A stretch of DNA of 64,000 bases from Barnesiella sp. An22 (GTDB taxonomy: Bacteria > Bacteroidota > Bacteroidia > Bacteroidales > Barnesiellaceae). This document shows, one piece after another, positions 8,896 to 17,038 of the stretch. The position numbers and the translations under genes are program-made. The notes beneath the pieces were generated by a model, which was given only the letters and a program-made list of their open reading frames with translations, made no database searches and was not told the origin of the DNA. Within the stretch, counting starts at the first letter, position 1; each line of letters begins with the position of its first letter. The stretch lies in NCBI RefSeq assembly GCF_002159975.1, contig NZ_NFJR01000001.1, forward strand, positions 310,001 to 374,000, written 5' to 3'.

Positions 8896-9582
8896 ATGCA
8901 ACAAAAACTCAAAGAGATAAAAATCAAATTCCGGCATGCCATGAACGGCATCGTGTCGCACAACATGAGAAGCCAAGGTGCCGACTACAAAATAAACTTC
9001 GGGCTCACCCTGCCCCTGCTGAAACGGATTGCCGCCGAAACCCCGACCGATGCCCAACTGGCCAACGCCTTGTGGGCCGACACAGCCGTGCGCGAGTCGA
9101 TGATGCTGGCCCCGCTGGTCTATCCGATCGACGAGTTCACCGAGGCCGAGGCCAATCGTTGGGTGGAGACCATGCCCAACACCGAGGTGGCCGACATCTG
9201 TTGCAAATTCCTCTTCAGCCGGCTTCCTTTCGCACGGCAAAAGGCTTGCGAATGGAGTTGCAGCGACCGGCCGCTGACCCAATACACCGCCTTCCAACTG
9301 GCTACCGCCTGGCTCGTCGCTCACCCCGAAAACACCGAAGCCTCGAACCTCGGGCCGGTCATCGATGCCGCCATTGCCCAGGCCACGGGGCAGCGCGACA
9401 ACCGGGCTTTTGCTGCCGTCAACCTGCTGAAACAAGCCATGCACAACGACGCGTTGGCTGCCCACATTCTGCCCCTGTTACAGACCAAGGCCAAGGCCGA
9501 CACAGCGGCCCAACCACTGCTCGACACGCTGACCGAAGAGCAGACGCTGTACCGCGAATTTTCGGGCCGCGATTCCCGCTGA
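8896..9582 (+). CDS. DNA alkylation repair protein, AlkD-like HEAT-repeat family
   Basis: Predicted DNA glycosylase-like protein acting on alkylated bases. The ATG at 8896 gives MQQKLKEIKIKFRHAMNG, the usual family start; the longer frame from 8830 runs back into the terminator. The sequence is a helical repeat solenoid (GLTLPLLKRIAAETP, AVRESMMLAPLVYP, WVETMPNTEVADICCKFLF, AFAAVNLLKQAM) matching the short Bacteroidetes AlkD branch. 228 aa. No clear promoter match; TATCTTG at 8869 is a weak candidate. Catalytic Trp/Asp residues of AlkD could not be assigned without an alignment, so enzymatic activity is inference. Confidence 0.82.
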   Translation: MQQKLKEIKIKFRHAMNGIVSHNMRSQGADYKINFGLTLPLLKRIAAETPTDAQLANALWADTAVRESMMLAPLVYPIDEFTEAEANRWVETMPNTEVADICCKFLFSRLPFARQKACEWSCSDRPLTQYTAFQLATAWLVAHPENTEASNLGPVIDAAIAQATGQRDNRAFAAVNLLKQAMHNDALAAHILPLLQTKAKADTAAQPLLDTLTEEQTLYREFSGRDSR

Positions 9583-9587
9583 TTTTG

Positions 9588-9619
9588 TTTTGCTTGTAAT
9601 GCAAAAATCGCTAAATTTG
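9588..9619 (+). promoter_or_regulatory. Bacteroidetes-type promoter for fur-purA-DUF1015
   Basis: TTTTG (9588-9592), a 19-base spacer and TAAATTTG (9612-9619) give a near-consensus -33/-7 pair. It lies 18 bases upstream of the ATG at 9638, so the leader is very short. Confidence 0.78.
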
Positions 9620-9637
9620 TAACATAGGTTTTTGATC

Positions 9638-10114
9638 ATGCCAGAAGAAAAATCGAAAGAAACTGTAAAACAGTTGTTTATACAATTCTTGGAAGCCCGA
9701 AAATTGCGTAAGACTCCCGAGCGGTTTGCCATATTGGAAAAAATATATACCACTACCCAGCACTTCGATGTAGAGACACTGTACGAAGCCATGATCGAGA
9801 ACGGATACCGGGTGAGCAAAGCAACCGTCTACAACACGATAGATCTGCTGCTCGAGGCCAACCTGGTGCGCAAGCATCAGTTCGGCGGCAACCTGGCCCA
9901 ATACGAGCGGGTATACAATACCAACCACCATCACCTTATCTGCATCAAGTGCGGCAAGGTGCGCGAAGTGAAAGACCTGGACCTGATGTCGAGCCTGAAC
10001 ACCCGTAAATTCAACAAATTCACCACATCGTACTACACCCTCTATGTCTATGGCATCTGCAGCCGGTGTAACCAGAAGAGCAAAAAAGAGAAAGACAAAA
10101 ACGAAAAAAAATAA
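9638..10114 (+). CDS. Fur-family metal-responsive transcriptional regulator
   Basis: Dimeric DNA-binding repressor of the Fur/PerR/Zur group. The winged helix at residues about 15-85 includes RKTPERFAILEKIYTT and VSKATVYNTIDLLLEANLV. The dimerisation and metal region has HHHLICIKCGKV and a second CxxC (ICSRCNQK), together forming the structural Cys4 zinc site. The C-terminus is a highly charged Lys/Glu tail. 158 aa. ATG at 9638 is preferred over the TTG two codons earlier. It is the first gene of a likely transcript with purA (34-base gap). Which metal or peroxide it senses cannot be told from sequence. Confidence 0.9.
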   Translation: MPEEKSKETVKQLFIQFLEARKLRKTPERFAILEKIYTTTQHFDVETLYEAMIENGYRVSKATVYNTIDLLLEANLVRKHQFGGNLAQYERVYNTNHHHLICIKCGKVREVKDLDLMSSLNTRKFNKFTTSYYTLYVYGICSRCNQKSKKEKDKNEKK

Positions 10115-10148
10115 ACCCAATTTAAACATTCACGAAACACACTAAGTT

Positions 10149-11417
10149 ATGAAAGTAGATGTTCTCTTAGGATTGCAGTGGGGCGACGAAGGCAAAGGCA
10201 AAGTCGTCGATGTATTGACGCCCAGATATGATATTATCACCCGTTTCCAGGGAGGTCCCAATGCGGGTCACACATTGGAATTCAAGGGCGAAAAATATGT
10301 ATTGCGTTCCATTCCCTCGGGTATCTTCCAGGGTGGGAAAATCAACATCATCGGCAACGGTGTCGTATTGGACCCCGTCCTCTTCAAAGAGGAGGCCGAG
10401 AGCCTGGCTGCCAGCGGTCACGACCTGACCCAATGCCTGTGCATCTCGAAAAAGGCACACCTCATTCTGCCCACACACCGCATACTCGATGCAGCCTACG
10501 AGGCCGCCAAGGGTAAATCGAAAATCGGCACTACGGGCAAAGGCATCGGTCCCACCTACTCCGACAAGATAAGCCGCAACGGCGTGCGGGTTGGCGACAT
10601 CTTCCTCAACTTCAAGGAGATTTATGCCACGGCCAAAGCCAAACATGAGAACATACTGCGTTCGCTCAACTACGAATACAACATCGACGAGCTGGAGGCC
10701 AAGTGGTTCGAAGCCATCGAATACCTCAAACGCTTCCGCATCATCGACAGCGAACACGTCATCAACAACTACCTGAAAGAGGGCAAGTCGATTCTGGCCG
10801 AAGGAGCACAAGGCACGATGCTCGATGTCGATTTCGGCTCCTATCCCTTTGTCACCTCGTCAAACACCATCTGCGCCGGCGCCTGCACGGGTCTGGGCGT
10901 AGCTCCCAGCAAGATAGGCGAGGTATACGGTATCTTCAAAGCCTACTGCACCCGCGTAGGCAGCGGCCCGTTCCCCACCGAACTGTTCGACGAGACCGGT
11001 AAGACCATCCGGGCCATCGGTCACGAATATGGAGCCGTGACGGGTCGCGAGCGTCGCTGCGGCTGGATAGACCTGGTAGCTCTGAAGTATGCCATCATGA
11101 TCGACGGTGTGACCAAACTGATCATGATGAAGAGCGACGTGCTCGACAACTTCGACACCATCAAGGCCTGCGTGGCCTACCGCATCGACGGCAAGGAGGT
11201 GACCGAATTCCCCTACTCGATCGAAGAGGGCATCGAACCCGTATACGTAGAACTGCCGGGCTGGAAAACCGACATGACCAAGATTCACAGCGAAGCCGAA
11301 TTTCCGCAAAGATTCAAAGAGTACATCGCCTTCCTCGAAAAAGAGTTGCAGGTACCTATCTACATCGTATCGGTAGGTCCCGACCGCGAGCAGACGATTG
11401 TCCTCTCCAATAAATAA
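10149..11417 (+). CDS. purA: Adenylosuccinate synthetase
   Basis: GTP-dependent joining of IMP and aspartate, the first committed step to AMP. The N-terminal LGLQWGDEGKGKVVDVL contains the catalytic Asp and P-loop-like glycine motif. Also seen are GPNAGHTLEF with the catalytic His, STGKGIGPTYSDKISRNG-like IMP binding (GTTGKGIGPTYSDK), EGAQGTMLDVDFGSYPFVTSS and TGRERRCGWIDLVAL. 422 aa is normal. It sits between a Fur-family regulator and a DUF1015 gene with short gaps and is probably cotranscribed with both. Confidence 0.98.
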   Translation: MKVDVLLGLQWGDEGKGKVVDVLTPRYDIITRFQGGPNAGHTLEFKGEKYVLRSIPSGIFQGGKINIIGNGVVLDPVLFKEEAESLAASGHDLTQCLCISKKAHLILPTHRILDAAYEAAKGKSKIGTTGKGIGPTYSDKISRNGVRVGDIFLNFKEIYATAKAKHENILRSLNYEYNIDELEAKWFEAIEYLKRFRIIDSEHVINNYLKEGKSILAEGAQGTMLDVDFGSYPFVTSSNTICAGACTGLGVAPSKIGEVYGIFKAYCTRVGSGPFPTELFDETGKTIRAIGHEYGAVTGRERRCGWIDLVALKYAIMIDGVTKLIMMKSDVLDNFDTIKACVAYRIDGKEVTEFPYSIEEGIEPVYVELPGWKTDMTKIHSEAEFPQRFKEYIAFLEKELQVPIYIVSVGPDREQTIVLSNK

Positions 11418-11434
11418 CCTATAAACTTATTACT

Positions 11435-12679
11435 ATGGCAAAGATTAAACCGTTCAAAGGATTACGTCCGCCGAAAGAACTGGTCGAGCAAGTGGCCTCG
11501 CGCCCTTACGATGTGTTAAACTCCGAAGAGGCTCGCCAAGAGGCTCAAGGAAATGAAAAATCGCTCTACCACATCATCAAACCCGAGATCGATTTTGCCC
11601 CCGGTACCGACGAACACAGCCCCGAGGTATACCACAAGGCAGTAGACAACTTCAACATGTTCCAGCAGAAAGGGTGGCTGGTACAAGACAACAAGGAGCA
11701 CTACTACATCTATGCCCAGACGATGAACGGTCACACCCAGTACGGACTGGTCGTGGGGGCTAACGTCGACGACTACATGTCGGGCGTCATCAAGAAACAC
11801 GAACTTACCCGCCGCGACAAGGAGGAAGACCGCATGAAACACGTGCGCATCAACAACGCCAACGTCGAGCCGGTATTCTTCGCCTACCCCGACAACGACG
11901 AGCTCGACGCCATCATCAAACGCGAGACGTCGCGCGCGCCCGAGTACGACTTTATTGCCCCCGACGGATTCGGCCACCACTTCTGGGTCATCGACGACGA
12001 CAAGACGATAGGCCGCATCACCGAAATCTTTGCCCATATTCCCAGCCTCTACATTGCCGACGGTCACCACCGTACGGCTGCAGCGGCTCTGGTAGGCAAC
12101 GAGAAGGCCCAGCAGAACCCCGAGCATCGCGGCGACGAGGAGTACAACTACTTCCTGGCCGTATGTTTCCCGGCCTCGCAACTGAAAATCATCGACTACA
12201 ACCGCGTGGTAAAAGACCTGAACGGGCTCACTCCGCAAGAGTTTATCGAGAAATTGAAAGAGCACTTCACCGTCGAGGAGAAAGGCGAACAGATTTATCA
12301 CCCCGCCAAACTGCACAACTTTGCACTCTACCTCGAAGGTAAATGGTACTCCCTCACGGCCAAAGAGGGCACCTATGACGACAACGACCCCATCGGGGTA
12401 CTCGACGTCACCATCTCGTCGAACCTCATCTTGCGCGACATCCTGGGCATTACCGACCTGCGCACCGACAAACGCATCGATTTCGTGGGCGGTATCCGTG
12501 GCCTCGAAGAGTTGAAACGCCGGGTCGACAGCGGCGAGATGAAGATGGCCCTGGCTCTCTACCCCGTTTCGATGAAACAGCTGATGGACATCGCCGACAC
12601 GGGCAACATCATGCCGCCCAAAACAACGTGGTTCGAACCGAAGTTGAGATCGGGTCTCATCATCCACAAACTGGATTGA
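11435..12679 (+). CDS. DUF1015 family protein of unknown function
   Basis: A 414-aa soluble protein with no signal peptide. Conserved family features are the opening KPFKGLRPPKELVEQVASRPYDV, an HELTRRDKEEDRMKH stretch, and IADGHHRTAAAALVG, a glycine/histidine-rich motif reminiscent of a ParB/Srx-like nucleotide-binding fold. The family is widespread and often found beside serine-biosynthesis genes in other genomes, but here it follows purA by 17 bases, so context gives no clear role. It is closed by a strong terminator. I do not assign a reaction. Confidence 0.85.
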   Translation: MAKIKPFKGLRPPKELVEQVASRPYDVLNSEEARQEAQGNEKSLYHIIKPEIDFAPGTDEHSPEVYHKAVDNFNMFQQKGWLVQDNKEHYYIYAQTMNGHTQYGLVVGANVDDYMSGVIKKHELTRRDKEEDRMKHVRINNANVEPVFFAYPDNDELDAIIKRETSRAPEYDFIAPDGFGHHFWVIDDDKTIGRITEIFAHIPSLYIADGHHRTAAAALVGNEKAQQNPEHRGDEEYNYFLAVCFPASQLKIIDYNRVVKDLNGLTPQEFIEKLKEHFTVEEKGEQIYHPAKLHNFALYLEGKWYSLTAKEGTYDDNDPIGVLDVTISSNLILRDILGITDLRTDKRIDFVGGIRGLEELKRRVDSGEMKMALALYPVSMKQLMDIADTGNIMPPKTTWFEPKLRSGLIIHKLD

Positions 12680-12709
12680 CGCCAAAGACCCTGATTTCCT
12701 GAAATATAG

Positions 12710-12756
12710 AAATAGCGGTTCTTTGTATAATATTCTTTAACAAAGAACCGCTATTT
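12710..12756 (+). terminator. Rho-independent terminator after the DUF1015 gene
   Basis: A perfect 17-bp stem (AAATAGCGGTTCTTTGT against its complement) with a 13-base AT-rich loop and a run of T residues. It isolates the downstream sigma-factor operon from purA transcription. Confidence 0.95.
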
Positions 12757-12838
12757 ATTTTTTTACCCTCATGCAGCAAAAAGAGCTCGAATTACGTCTA
12801 CCTAATAGTAGTTGTTATTCGGGCCGAGTAAAATCGGT

Positions 12839-13369
12839 ATGGACGAGAAAAAGTTGATAGAAGCTTGCAAAAATAACGACTCTCGAGCGCAAAGGCAACT
12901 CTATGAAACCTTTGCGCGTAAAATGATGTCGGTATGTTTGCGCTATGCCGGCAATCGAGAAACCGCCGAAGACTTTCTGCAAGAGGGCTTTATCCGTGTC
13001 TTCTCGTCGATACAGAGTTACAACTACGAGGGTTCTTTTGAAGGTTGGATGCGACGTATTTTCGTGAACACGGCTTTGGAAGCGCTGCGCCGAAACGACT
13101 TGCTGCGCAACGGAGTAGAGCTGGAGGCACTCGAACCTCAGCAAGAGGCCGACTACTCGGCCGTAGACCGTATATCGGCCGACGAGTTGATGGAGCTTAT
13201 CGCCCAGCTACCGCCGGGATTCCGCACCGTATTCAATATGTTTGCTGTCGAGGGTTACTCCCACCGGGAGATTGCCCAGGCGCTGCACATTACCGAAAGC
13301 ACCTCGCGATCGCAATATACCCGGGCCAAAAGGCTGCTTCAAAAATGGATTCAAGAACTGGAACAATAG
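12839..13369 (+). CDS. ECF-type RNA polymerase sigma factor (Das-like, partner of the downstream Dma protein)
   Basis: A 176-aa group 4 sigma factor. Region 2 (residues about 8-80) contains the core-binding and -10 recognition helices (ETAEDFLQEGFIRVFSSIQSY, SFEGWMRRIFVNTALEALRR). A short linker follows, then region 4 (residues about 118-168) with LPPGFRTVFNMFAVEGYSHREIA and the recognition helix ITESTSRSQYTRAKRLL. ATG at 12839 is chosen over an upstream TTG because MDEKKLIEACKNND is the canonical start. It begins 83 bases after a terminator and is followed at 12 bases by a membrane anti-sigma candidate and then a NigD-like gene. This order matches the Das1-Dma1-NigD1 locus of B. thetaiotaomicron. 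Autoregulation is likely by family precedent but no operator was identified. Confidence 0.92.
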   Translation: MDEKKLIEACKNNDSRAQRQLYETFARKMMSVCLRYAGNRETAEDFLQEGFIRVFSSIQSYNYEGSFEGWMRRIFVNTALEALRRNDLLRNGVELEALEPQQEADYSAVDRISADELMELIAQLPPGFRTVFNMFAVEGYSHREIAQALHITESTSRSQYTRAKRLLQKWIQELEQ

Positions 13370-13381
13370 GTATTAACGACT

Positions 13382-14611
13382 ATGCAGATAGACGACCGAC
13401 AATTTGAAAAGACGATACAATCGAAACTGGCAGGACACGAAGCCGATGTCAGAGGCGATTTGTGGGCGGCTATCGAGTCGAAGTTACCCCAGAACGCTCC
13501 GCAGATTGCGACCCGTAGAGTTCCGCTCTACCGACGTATCATCGCCTACTCGGCAGCCGCTGCGGCTGTGGGTATAGTCGTCGCTGTCGTATGGTGGCAG
13601 ACGCCCGAGAAGCCTTTGGTTACCCCGATAGCCAACCAGCTATCGACTGAGGGTGTGGAGATGGTACAACCGGCAACAAACGACAGCGAGCAACCCCTCA
13701 TTGCAGCAGCTACTCAACCGCAAACCACACACCCGGCACCCCGGGTTGCCCACAGCAAAAGGGTAACAGCTCCCGAAACTCAATCGTTGTTGGGTCACGA
13801 AGCTCTTGCCCAACCGGCTAATCCGACGACTCCAACCCAGGTTGTCGCTCAACCCGAAGCAGCTACCTCCTCTACCGCTGCACAAAAATCGAACAACACC
13901 GACGCAGACTATCGCCGCAAGCTGGACCAGTTTGAAAACGACGGTCGGGAACTGAAAGAGAGCGGACTCACGGCCGACGAGTCGACGAAGAGAAAAGGCT
14001 CCGGCATTCAGATAGGCGTGATGGCAGCTAATGCCACTACCGACAAAAGCCAGAATACGGCAACGGCAATCCGCACCAAGACACCCATGCTGTTGTCGCG
14101 ACGCAATCCCGTCTACCACTTCGAGCACAGAATGCCCATATCGGCGGGTATCACCGTATCGAAGACCTTACCTAAAAACTGGGAACTGGAATCGGGATTG
14201 GTCTACACCTACCTCTATTCGAAATACAGTTCGACCAACGGCAACGGCAGCCAAGAGCTGCACTATCTGGGTATCCCCCTCAACGCAGTCTACCGCTTTG
14301 CCCGCATCAAGCGCCTGTCGTTCTACGCGGCAGCCGGCGGACAGGTAGATTTCTACCTGGCGGGGAGACAGAAAGACGAGGGATACGACGAGGGCATATC
14401 GGGTTCGGGATACAAGGAGCTGAAACACGAAAACGTGCAATTCTCAGTACAAGCCAATCTGGGCGCAGCCCTCACGCTGTACAAGCAGACCGAGCTCTAT
14501 CTGGAACCCTACATGGCCTACTACTTCGAAAACAAATCGGAAATACATAATATCTGGAAGGACAAGCCTTTCAACTTCGGCTTGACCTTTGGCATAAGAA
14601 CCGGATTTTAA
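13382..14611 (+). CDS. Predicted dual-membrane-spanning anti-sigma factor (Dma-like)
   Basis: 409 aa with an unusual trans-envelope layout. Residues 1 to about 48 are polar and helical (DLWAAIESKL) with basic residues (RRVPLYRR) just before a single hydrophobic helix at about 52-72, giving an N-in orientation. Residues about 73-205 are a low-complexity linker rich in Pro, Gln, Thr, Ala and Ser with no predicted fold. Residues about 206-409 are amphipathic strands (ISAGITVSKTL, ELESGLVYTYLYSK, FYAAAGGQVDFYL, QFSVQANLGAALTLY, FNFGLTFGIRTGF) ending in Phe, the usual signature for outer-membrane insertion. There are no Cys, so no zinc anti-sigma motif. The neighbours are an ECF sigma factor and a NigD-like lipoprotein, as for Dma1, reported in B. 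thetaiotaomicron to control vesiculation. Often annotated simply as a porin-family protein. Confidence 0.87.
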   Translation: MQIDDRQFEKTIQSKLAGHEADVRGDLWAAIESKLPQNAPQIATRRVPLYRRIIAYSAAAAAVGIVVAVVWWQTPEKPLVTPIANQLSTEGVEMVQPATNDSEQPLIAAATQPQTTHPAPRVAHSKRVTAPETQSLLGHEALAQPANPTTPTQVVAQPEAATSSTAAQKSNNTDADYRRKLDQFENDGRELKESGLTADESTKRKGSGIQIGVMAANATTDKSQNTATAIRTKTPMLLSRRNPVYHFEHRMPISAGITVSKTLPKNWELESGLVYTYLYSKYSSTNGNGSQELHYLGIPLNAVYRFARIKRLSFYAAAGGQVDFYLAGRQKDEGYDEGISGSGYKELKHENVQFSVQANLGAALTLYKQTELYLEPYMAYYFENKSEIHNIWKDKPFNFGLTFGIRTGF

Positions 14612-14660
14612 TCATAACCTAACTACCAAAATAGCAAACCAAACAATCTACAAGAAAACA

Positions 14661-15389
14661 ATGAAAGCATTGAAATTTGTATCGGCTCTATCGTTGCTTT
14701 GCGGCGTCTTAACCCTCTCAAGCTGTCTGGGCGAAGGTGGCAATACCTTGTCGGTATACACCACCGGCAGCATCTACAAAACCAATACGGGCACCTCGTA
14801 TATGTACCTCGACCGTACCGGACTGTCGGTCACAAGTAGCGAATTGCAAAGCGAAGATTGGGAAGAGGGCGACCGCCTGTTGGCCACAACGACTATCGAC
14901 TTCGACAACCAAGGTACCCAAGTGTCGAACTACATCTATAACGCCACCATCTCGGGTATTCATCAATTCGATTGCAAAGACTATCTGTACAATGGTGCCT
15001 TCGGTGCATTCCAGAGCGATACCCTCCCCTCGCTCTACTCGATAGAGCCCTTTATCAACTATCGCAAAGACGATACTATCCTCACCTTTGCCTATGTGAA
15101 ATACGAGGTTGAAAGCGGTGAAGCCGGTTCGCTGGAACTGATTCAGCCCAAGATGTTCGACTTCGAGACCAAGACCGATACTCTCTATCTCGTCTACAAC
15201 AAAGGAAATATCAAGGAGTCGAAAAGCTCGGACTACATCTCGTTCAAGCTGCCGCAATATCCGGTCAATACCGACATCAACGTGGTTGTGAGATACCAGG
15301 CAGCCAGCTCGAACTTCTCGACCGGTGGCAACGACAAGACCAGCAGATACTTCTCGTTCACCTACAACCGGCCCGAGACCTTGGAATAA
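14661..15389 (+). CDS. NigD-like lipoprotein
   Basis: 242 aa. The signal peptide has the lipobox LSSC at residues 19-22, so the mature protein begins at Cys22 and is lipid-anchored. The body is all-beta (YMYLDRTGLSVTSSELQSED, DRLLATTTIDFDNQG, YISFKLPQYPVNTDINVVV), matching the two-domain NigD family (OB-like N-terminal, beta-sandwich C-terminal), which is restricted to Bacteroidota. It lies 49 bases after the Dma-like gene with no terminator between and a terminator about 50 bases after its stop, so it is the last gene of the sigma operon. In B. thetaiotaomicron a NigD protein is the effector through which Dma1 loss causes hypervesiculation; the same role here is inference. Confidence 0.85.
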   Translation: MKALKFVSALSLLCGVLTLSSCLGEGGNTLSVYTTGSIYKTNTGTSYMYLDRTGLSVTSSELQSEDWEEGDRLLATTTIDFDNQGTQVSNYIYNATISGIHQFDCKDYLYNGAFGAFQSDTLPSLYSIEPFINYRKDDTILTFAYVKYEVESGEAGSLELIQPKMFDFETKTDTLYLVYNKGNIKESKSSDYISFKLPQYPVNTDINVVVRYQAASSNFSTGGNDKTSRYFSFTYNRPETLE

Positions 15390-15436
15390 AATCGAAAAAA
15401 AGCAACTTTTATTTTTGATGTTTATAATTTCAGACG

Positions 15437-15467
15437 GGGGTGTCCGTGAGGATACCTCTTTTTTTAT
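15437..15467 (+). terminator. Probable terminator of the sigma/Dma/NigD operon
   Basis: Short stem (GGGTGTCC against GGATACCT with G-T wobbles, GTGA loop) followed by seven T residues. Weaker than the terminator upstream of the operon but correctly placed about 50 bases after the NigD stop. Confidence 0.7.
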
Positions 15468-15743
15468 ACCCTCTCGCGACCCGGGATGCCATGAAATAGA
15501 GCAATCTTTAAGCCTATCAGCACAAGTCTGTCTTCAGAATTGCCGGCTCGACCCGGCGAAAGAATTGATTGCGCCATATCCCAGATGCGGTCTGCATCAA
15601 TATAAGCACACACTACATCAACACCTCGAAATAAAAGCTCAACCTACTTATATTGGAGTTAGGCCGGTTTCCTCACGAATTGCCCGCCAACACGATCGCA
15701 ACGAAAAGTACCTTATTCTTTTAACAGCCCGAAAAAACTTCTA

Positions 15744-15751
15744 ACTTTGTA
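15744..15751 (+). promoter_or_regulatory. -7 promoter box for the unknown lipoprotein gene
   Basis: TAACTTTG fits TAnnTTTG and lies 54 bases before the ATG at 15806. Confidence 0.55.
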
Positions 15752-15805
15752 CCATCAAAAGCAGAACGGGGACATAAAAAAACTTTCAGTATAAAATTAT
15801 ACCTG

Positions 15806-16942
15806 ATGAAGAATCACAGAAAAATCGTATACCTATTGCTCTGCATGGCAATTCTCGGGAATTCCTGCCGTCCGGAACAGCAATCAGAAACTCAGTTTAT
15901 CGATAAGACTCAACAGTTATTGACCCTGAATGACGAAGGTATCATACCCGATACGGCGATAGACCAATTTTTTGATTGGATTCGAGAGAATCCTCAATCC
16001 TTGGATTCTCAATTAACCGATAGGAACCATAACATAGAGTCCATGGAGATAGCCACCTCGCCCGATGGCAATATGCGAACATACAGCATCGAACTATATG
16101 GCTTTGGCGGAATACCTTCGTATGGATTCGAGACTCGCACCTTGCTTCAATATCGGGCCAACGATTCGGTCGTTTGTTTGGAACTGGACAGCATTCAAGG
16201 ATATGTATCCCAGATAATCCGAATAGAGCCTTCGAAATCGCTATATATGCTTGCCGACTGCGAAGAGTTTAACACGCAAGGGTCTCATGTTTACATGAAT
16301 CTGTGGGGCCTGCAGATAACCGACCAAGGAACTATTGCTCCGGCTCCGATATTTAAGAAGGAGACACATCTATTGACACATCTCGATTGGAGATGGGACG
16401 AATATGGTTACAATGACGAAACCGACCAAATCATCTTCTCGGCCGAGTTGTCCGAGCCGTATGAAATAGCTTATGATACCGTTTCGAACGAATTACATCT
16501 TCCTTATATCGTAACACATGGCGAATATTCCATAGCTACAGAAGCACATCGGGTATACCGGTGGAATGGAAAATATTTTGTAGACAAAGGGGTTGCTCCC
16601 CTGTTCGATTTGCATAGTGACGACTTCCATATTATCATCGATATACAGGCCAATGGCAATTACCGATATAGGTGTTGGAATAAGGGACGCAAAATCGATG
16701 ACAAACCCGACTTGCAAATTGAAAACGGCATTAGAAAATGTTGGGACCAAGACGGAGAAGTCTTTGATTACAATGCTTTTTGTGAAAATTTTCAAGCCAA
16801 GCCTGCCGGAAAAATATATCTATTTTATAACCAGGGCTTTCGATATGAATATCACATGGGAGATATTCAAGGTAAAGTCGTCAACAAGTTGTGTATCTAT
16901 AATCCTCAGAACAATCTGATTTACGAGCAATCTTACGATTGA
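15806..16942 (+). CDS. Unknown lipoprotein
   Basis: I do not recognise a family. 378 aa; residues 1-21 form a lipoprotein signal with Cys at 21 (LGNSC). The rest is a soluble, mostly beta protein rich in acidic and aromatic residues, with VYRWNGKYFVDKG (a short phrase common in Bacteroidetes secreted proteins), RTLLQYRANDSVVCLELDSI and a C-terminal NPQNNLIYEQSYD. Base composition is more AT-rich than the flanking housekeeping genes, suggesting recent acquisition. It has its own promoter box and is separated by a terminator from the NigD gene, so it is probably not part of the sigma operon. Periplasmic or surface location is inferred from the lipobox. Confidence 0.75.
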   Translation: MKNHRKIVYLLLCMAILGNSCRPEQQSETQFIDKTQQLLTLNDEGIIPDTAIDQFFDWIRENPQSLDSQLTDRNHNIESMEIATSPDGNMRTYSIELYGFGGIPSYGFETRTLLQYRANDSVVCLELDSIQGYVSQIIRIEPSKSLYMLADCEEFNTQGSHVYMNLWGLQITDQGTIAPAPIFKKETHLLTHLDWRWDEYGYNDETDQIIFSAELSEPYEIAYDTVSNELHLPYIVTHGEYSIATEAHRVYRWNGKYFVDKGVAPLFDLHSDDFHIIIDIQANGNYRYRCWNKGRKIDDKPDLQIENGIRKCWDQDGEVFDYNAFCENFQAKPAGKIYLFYNQGFRYEYHMGDIQGKVVNKLCIYNPQNNLIYEQSYD

Positions 16943-16973
16943 CGTCCATCACTGGGAAGCCACAGGAAAACAA

Positions 16974-17012
16974 CGACAGCCAACCGATTCAGAAAGAACC
17001 GATTGGCTGTCG
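16974..17012 (-). terminator. Terminator of gmd-fcl (minus strand)
   Basis: A 17-bp inverted repeat around a 5-base loop. Its two mismatches are G-T wobbles only when read on the minus strand, and a T-rich tract follows on that strand. It therefore fits termination of the leftward polysaccharide transcript best, 26 bases after fcl. Confidence 0.82.
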
Positions 17013-17038
17013 CTATATGACTGTAAAGGAATTACGGA

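Larger units (their letters stand above)
15390..15805 (+). other. 416-bp intergenic region between the NigD-like gene and the unknown lipoprotein
   Basis: Holds a terminator near 15437-15467 and a -7 box at 15744-15751. The middle (about 15480-15740) has an open frame overlapping the end of the NigD gene but no family resemblance, start context or codon pattern supporting a gene. I see no RNA gene or repeat. Confidence 0.6.

Noticed and set aside
15325-15744. 139-codon frame after the NigD-like gene
   Set aside because: Begins inside the NigD gene, crosses the terminator at 15437 and has no family features or signal sequence.
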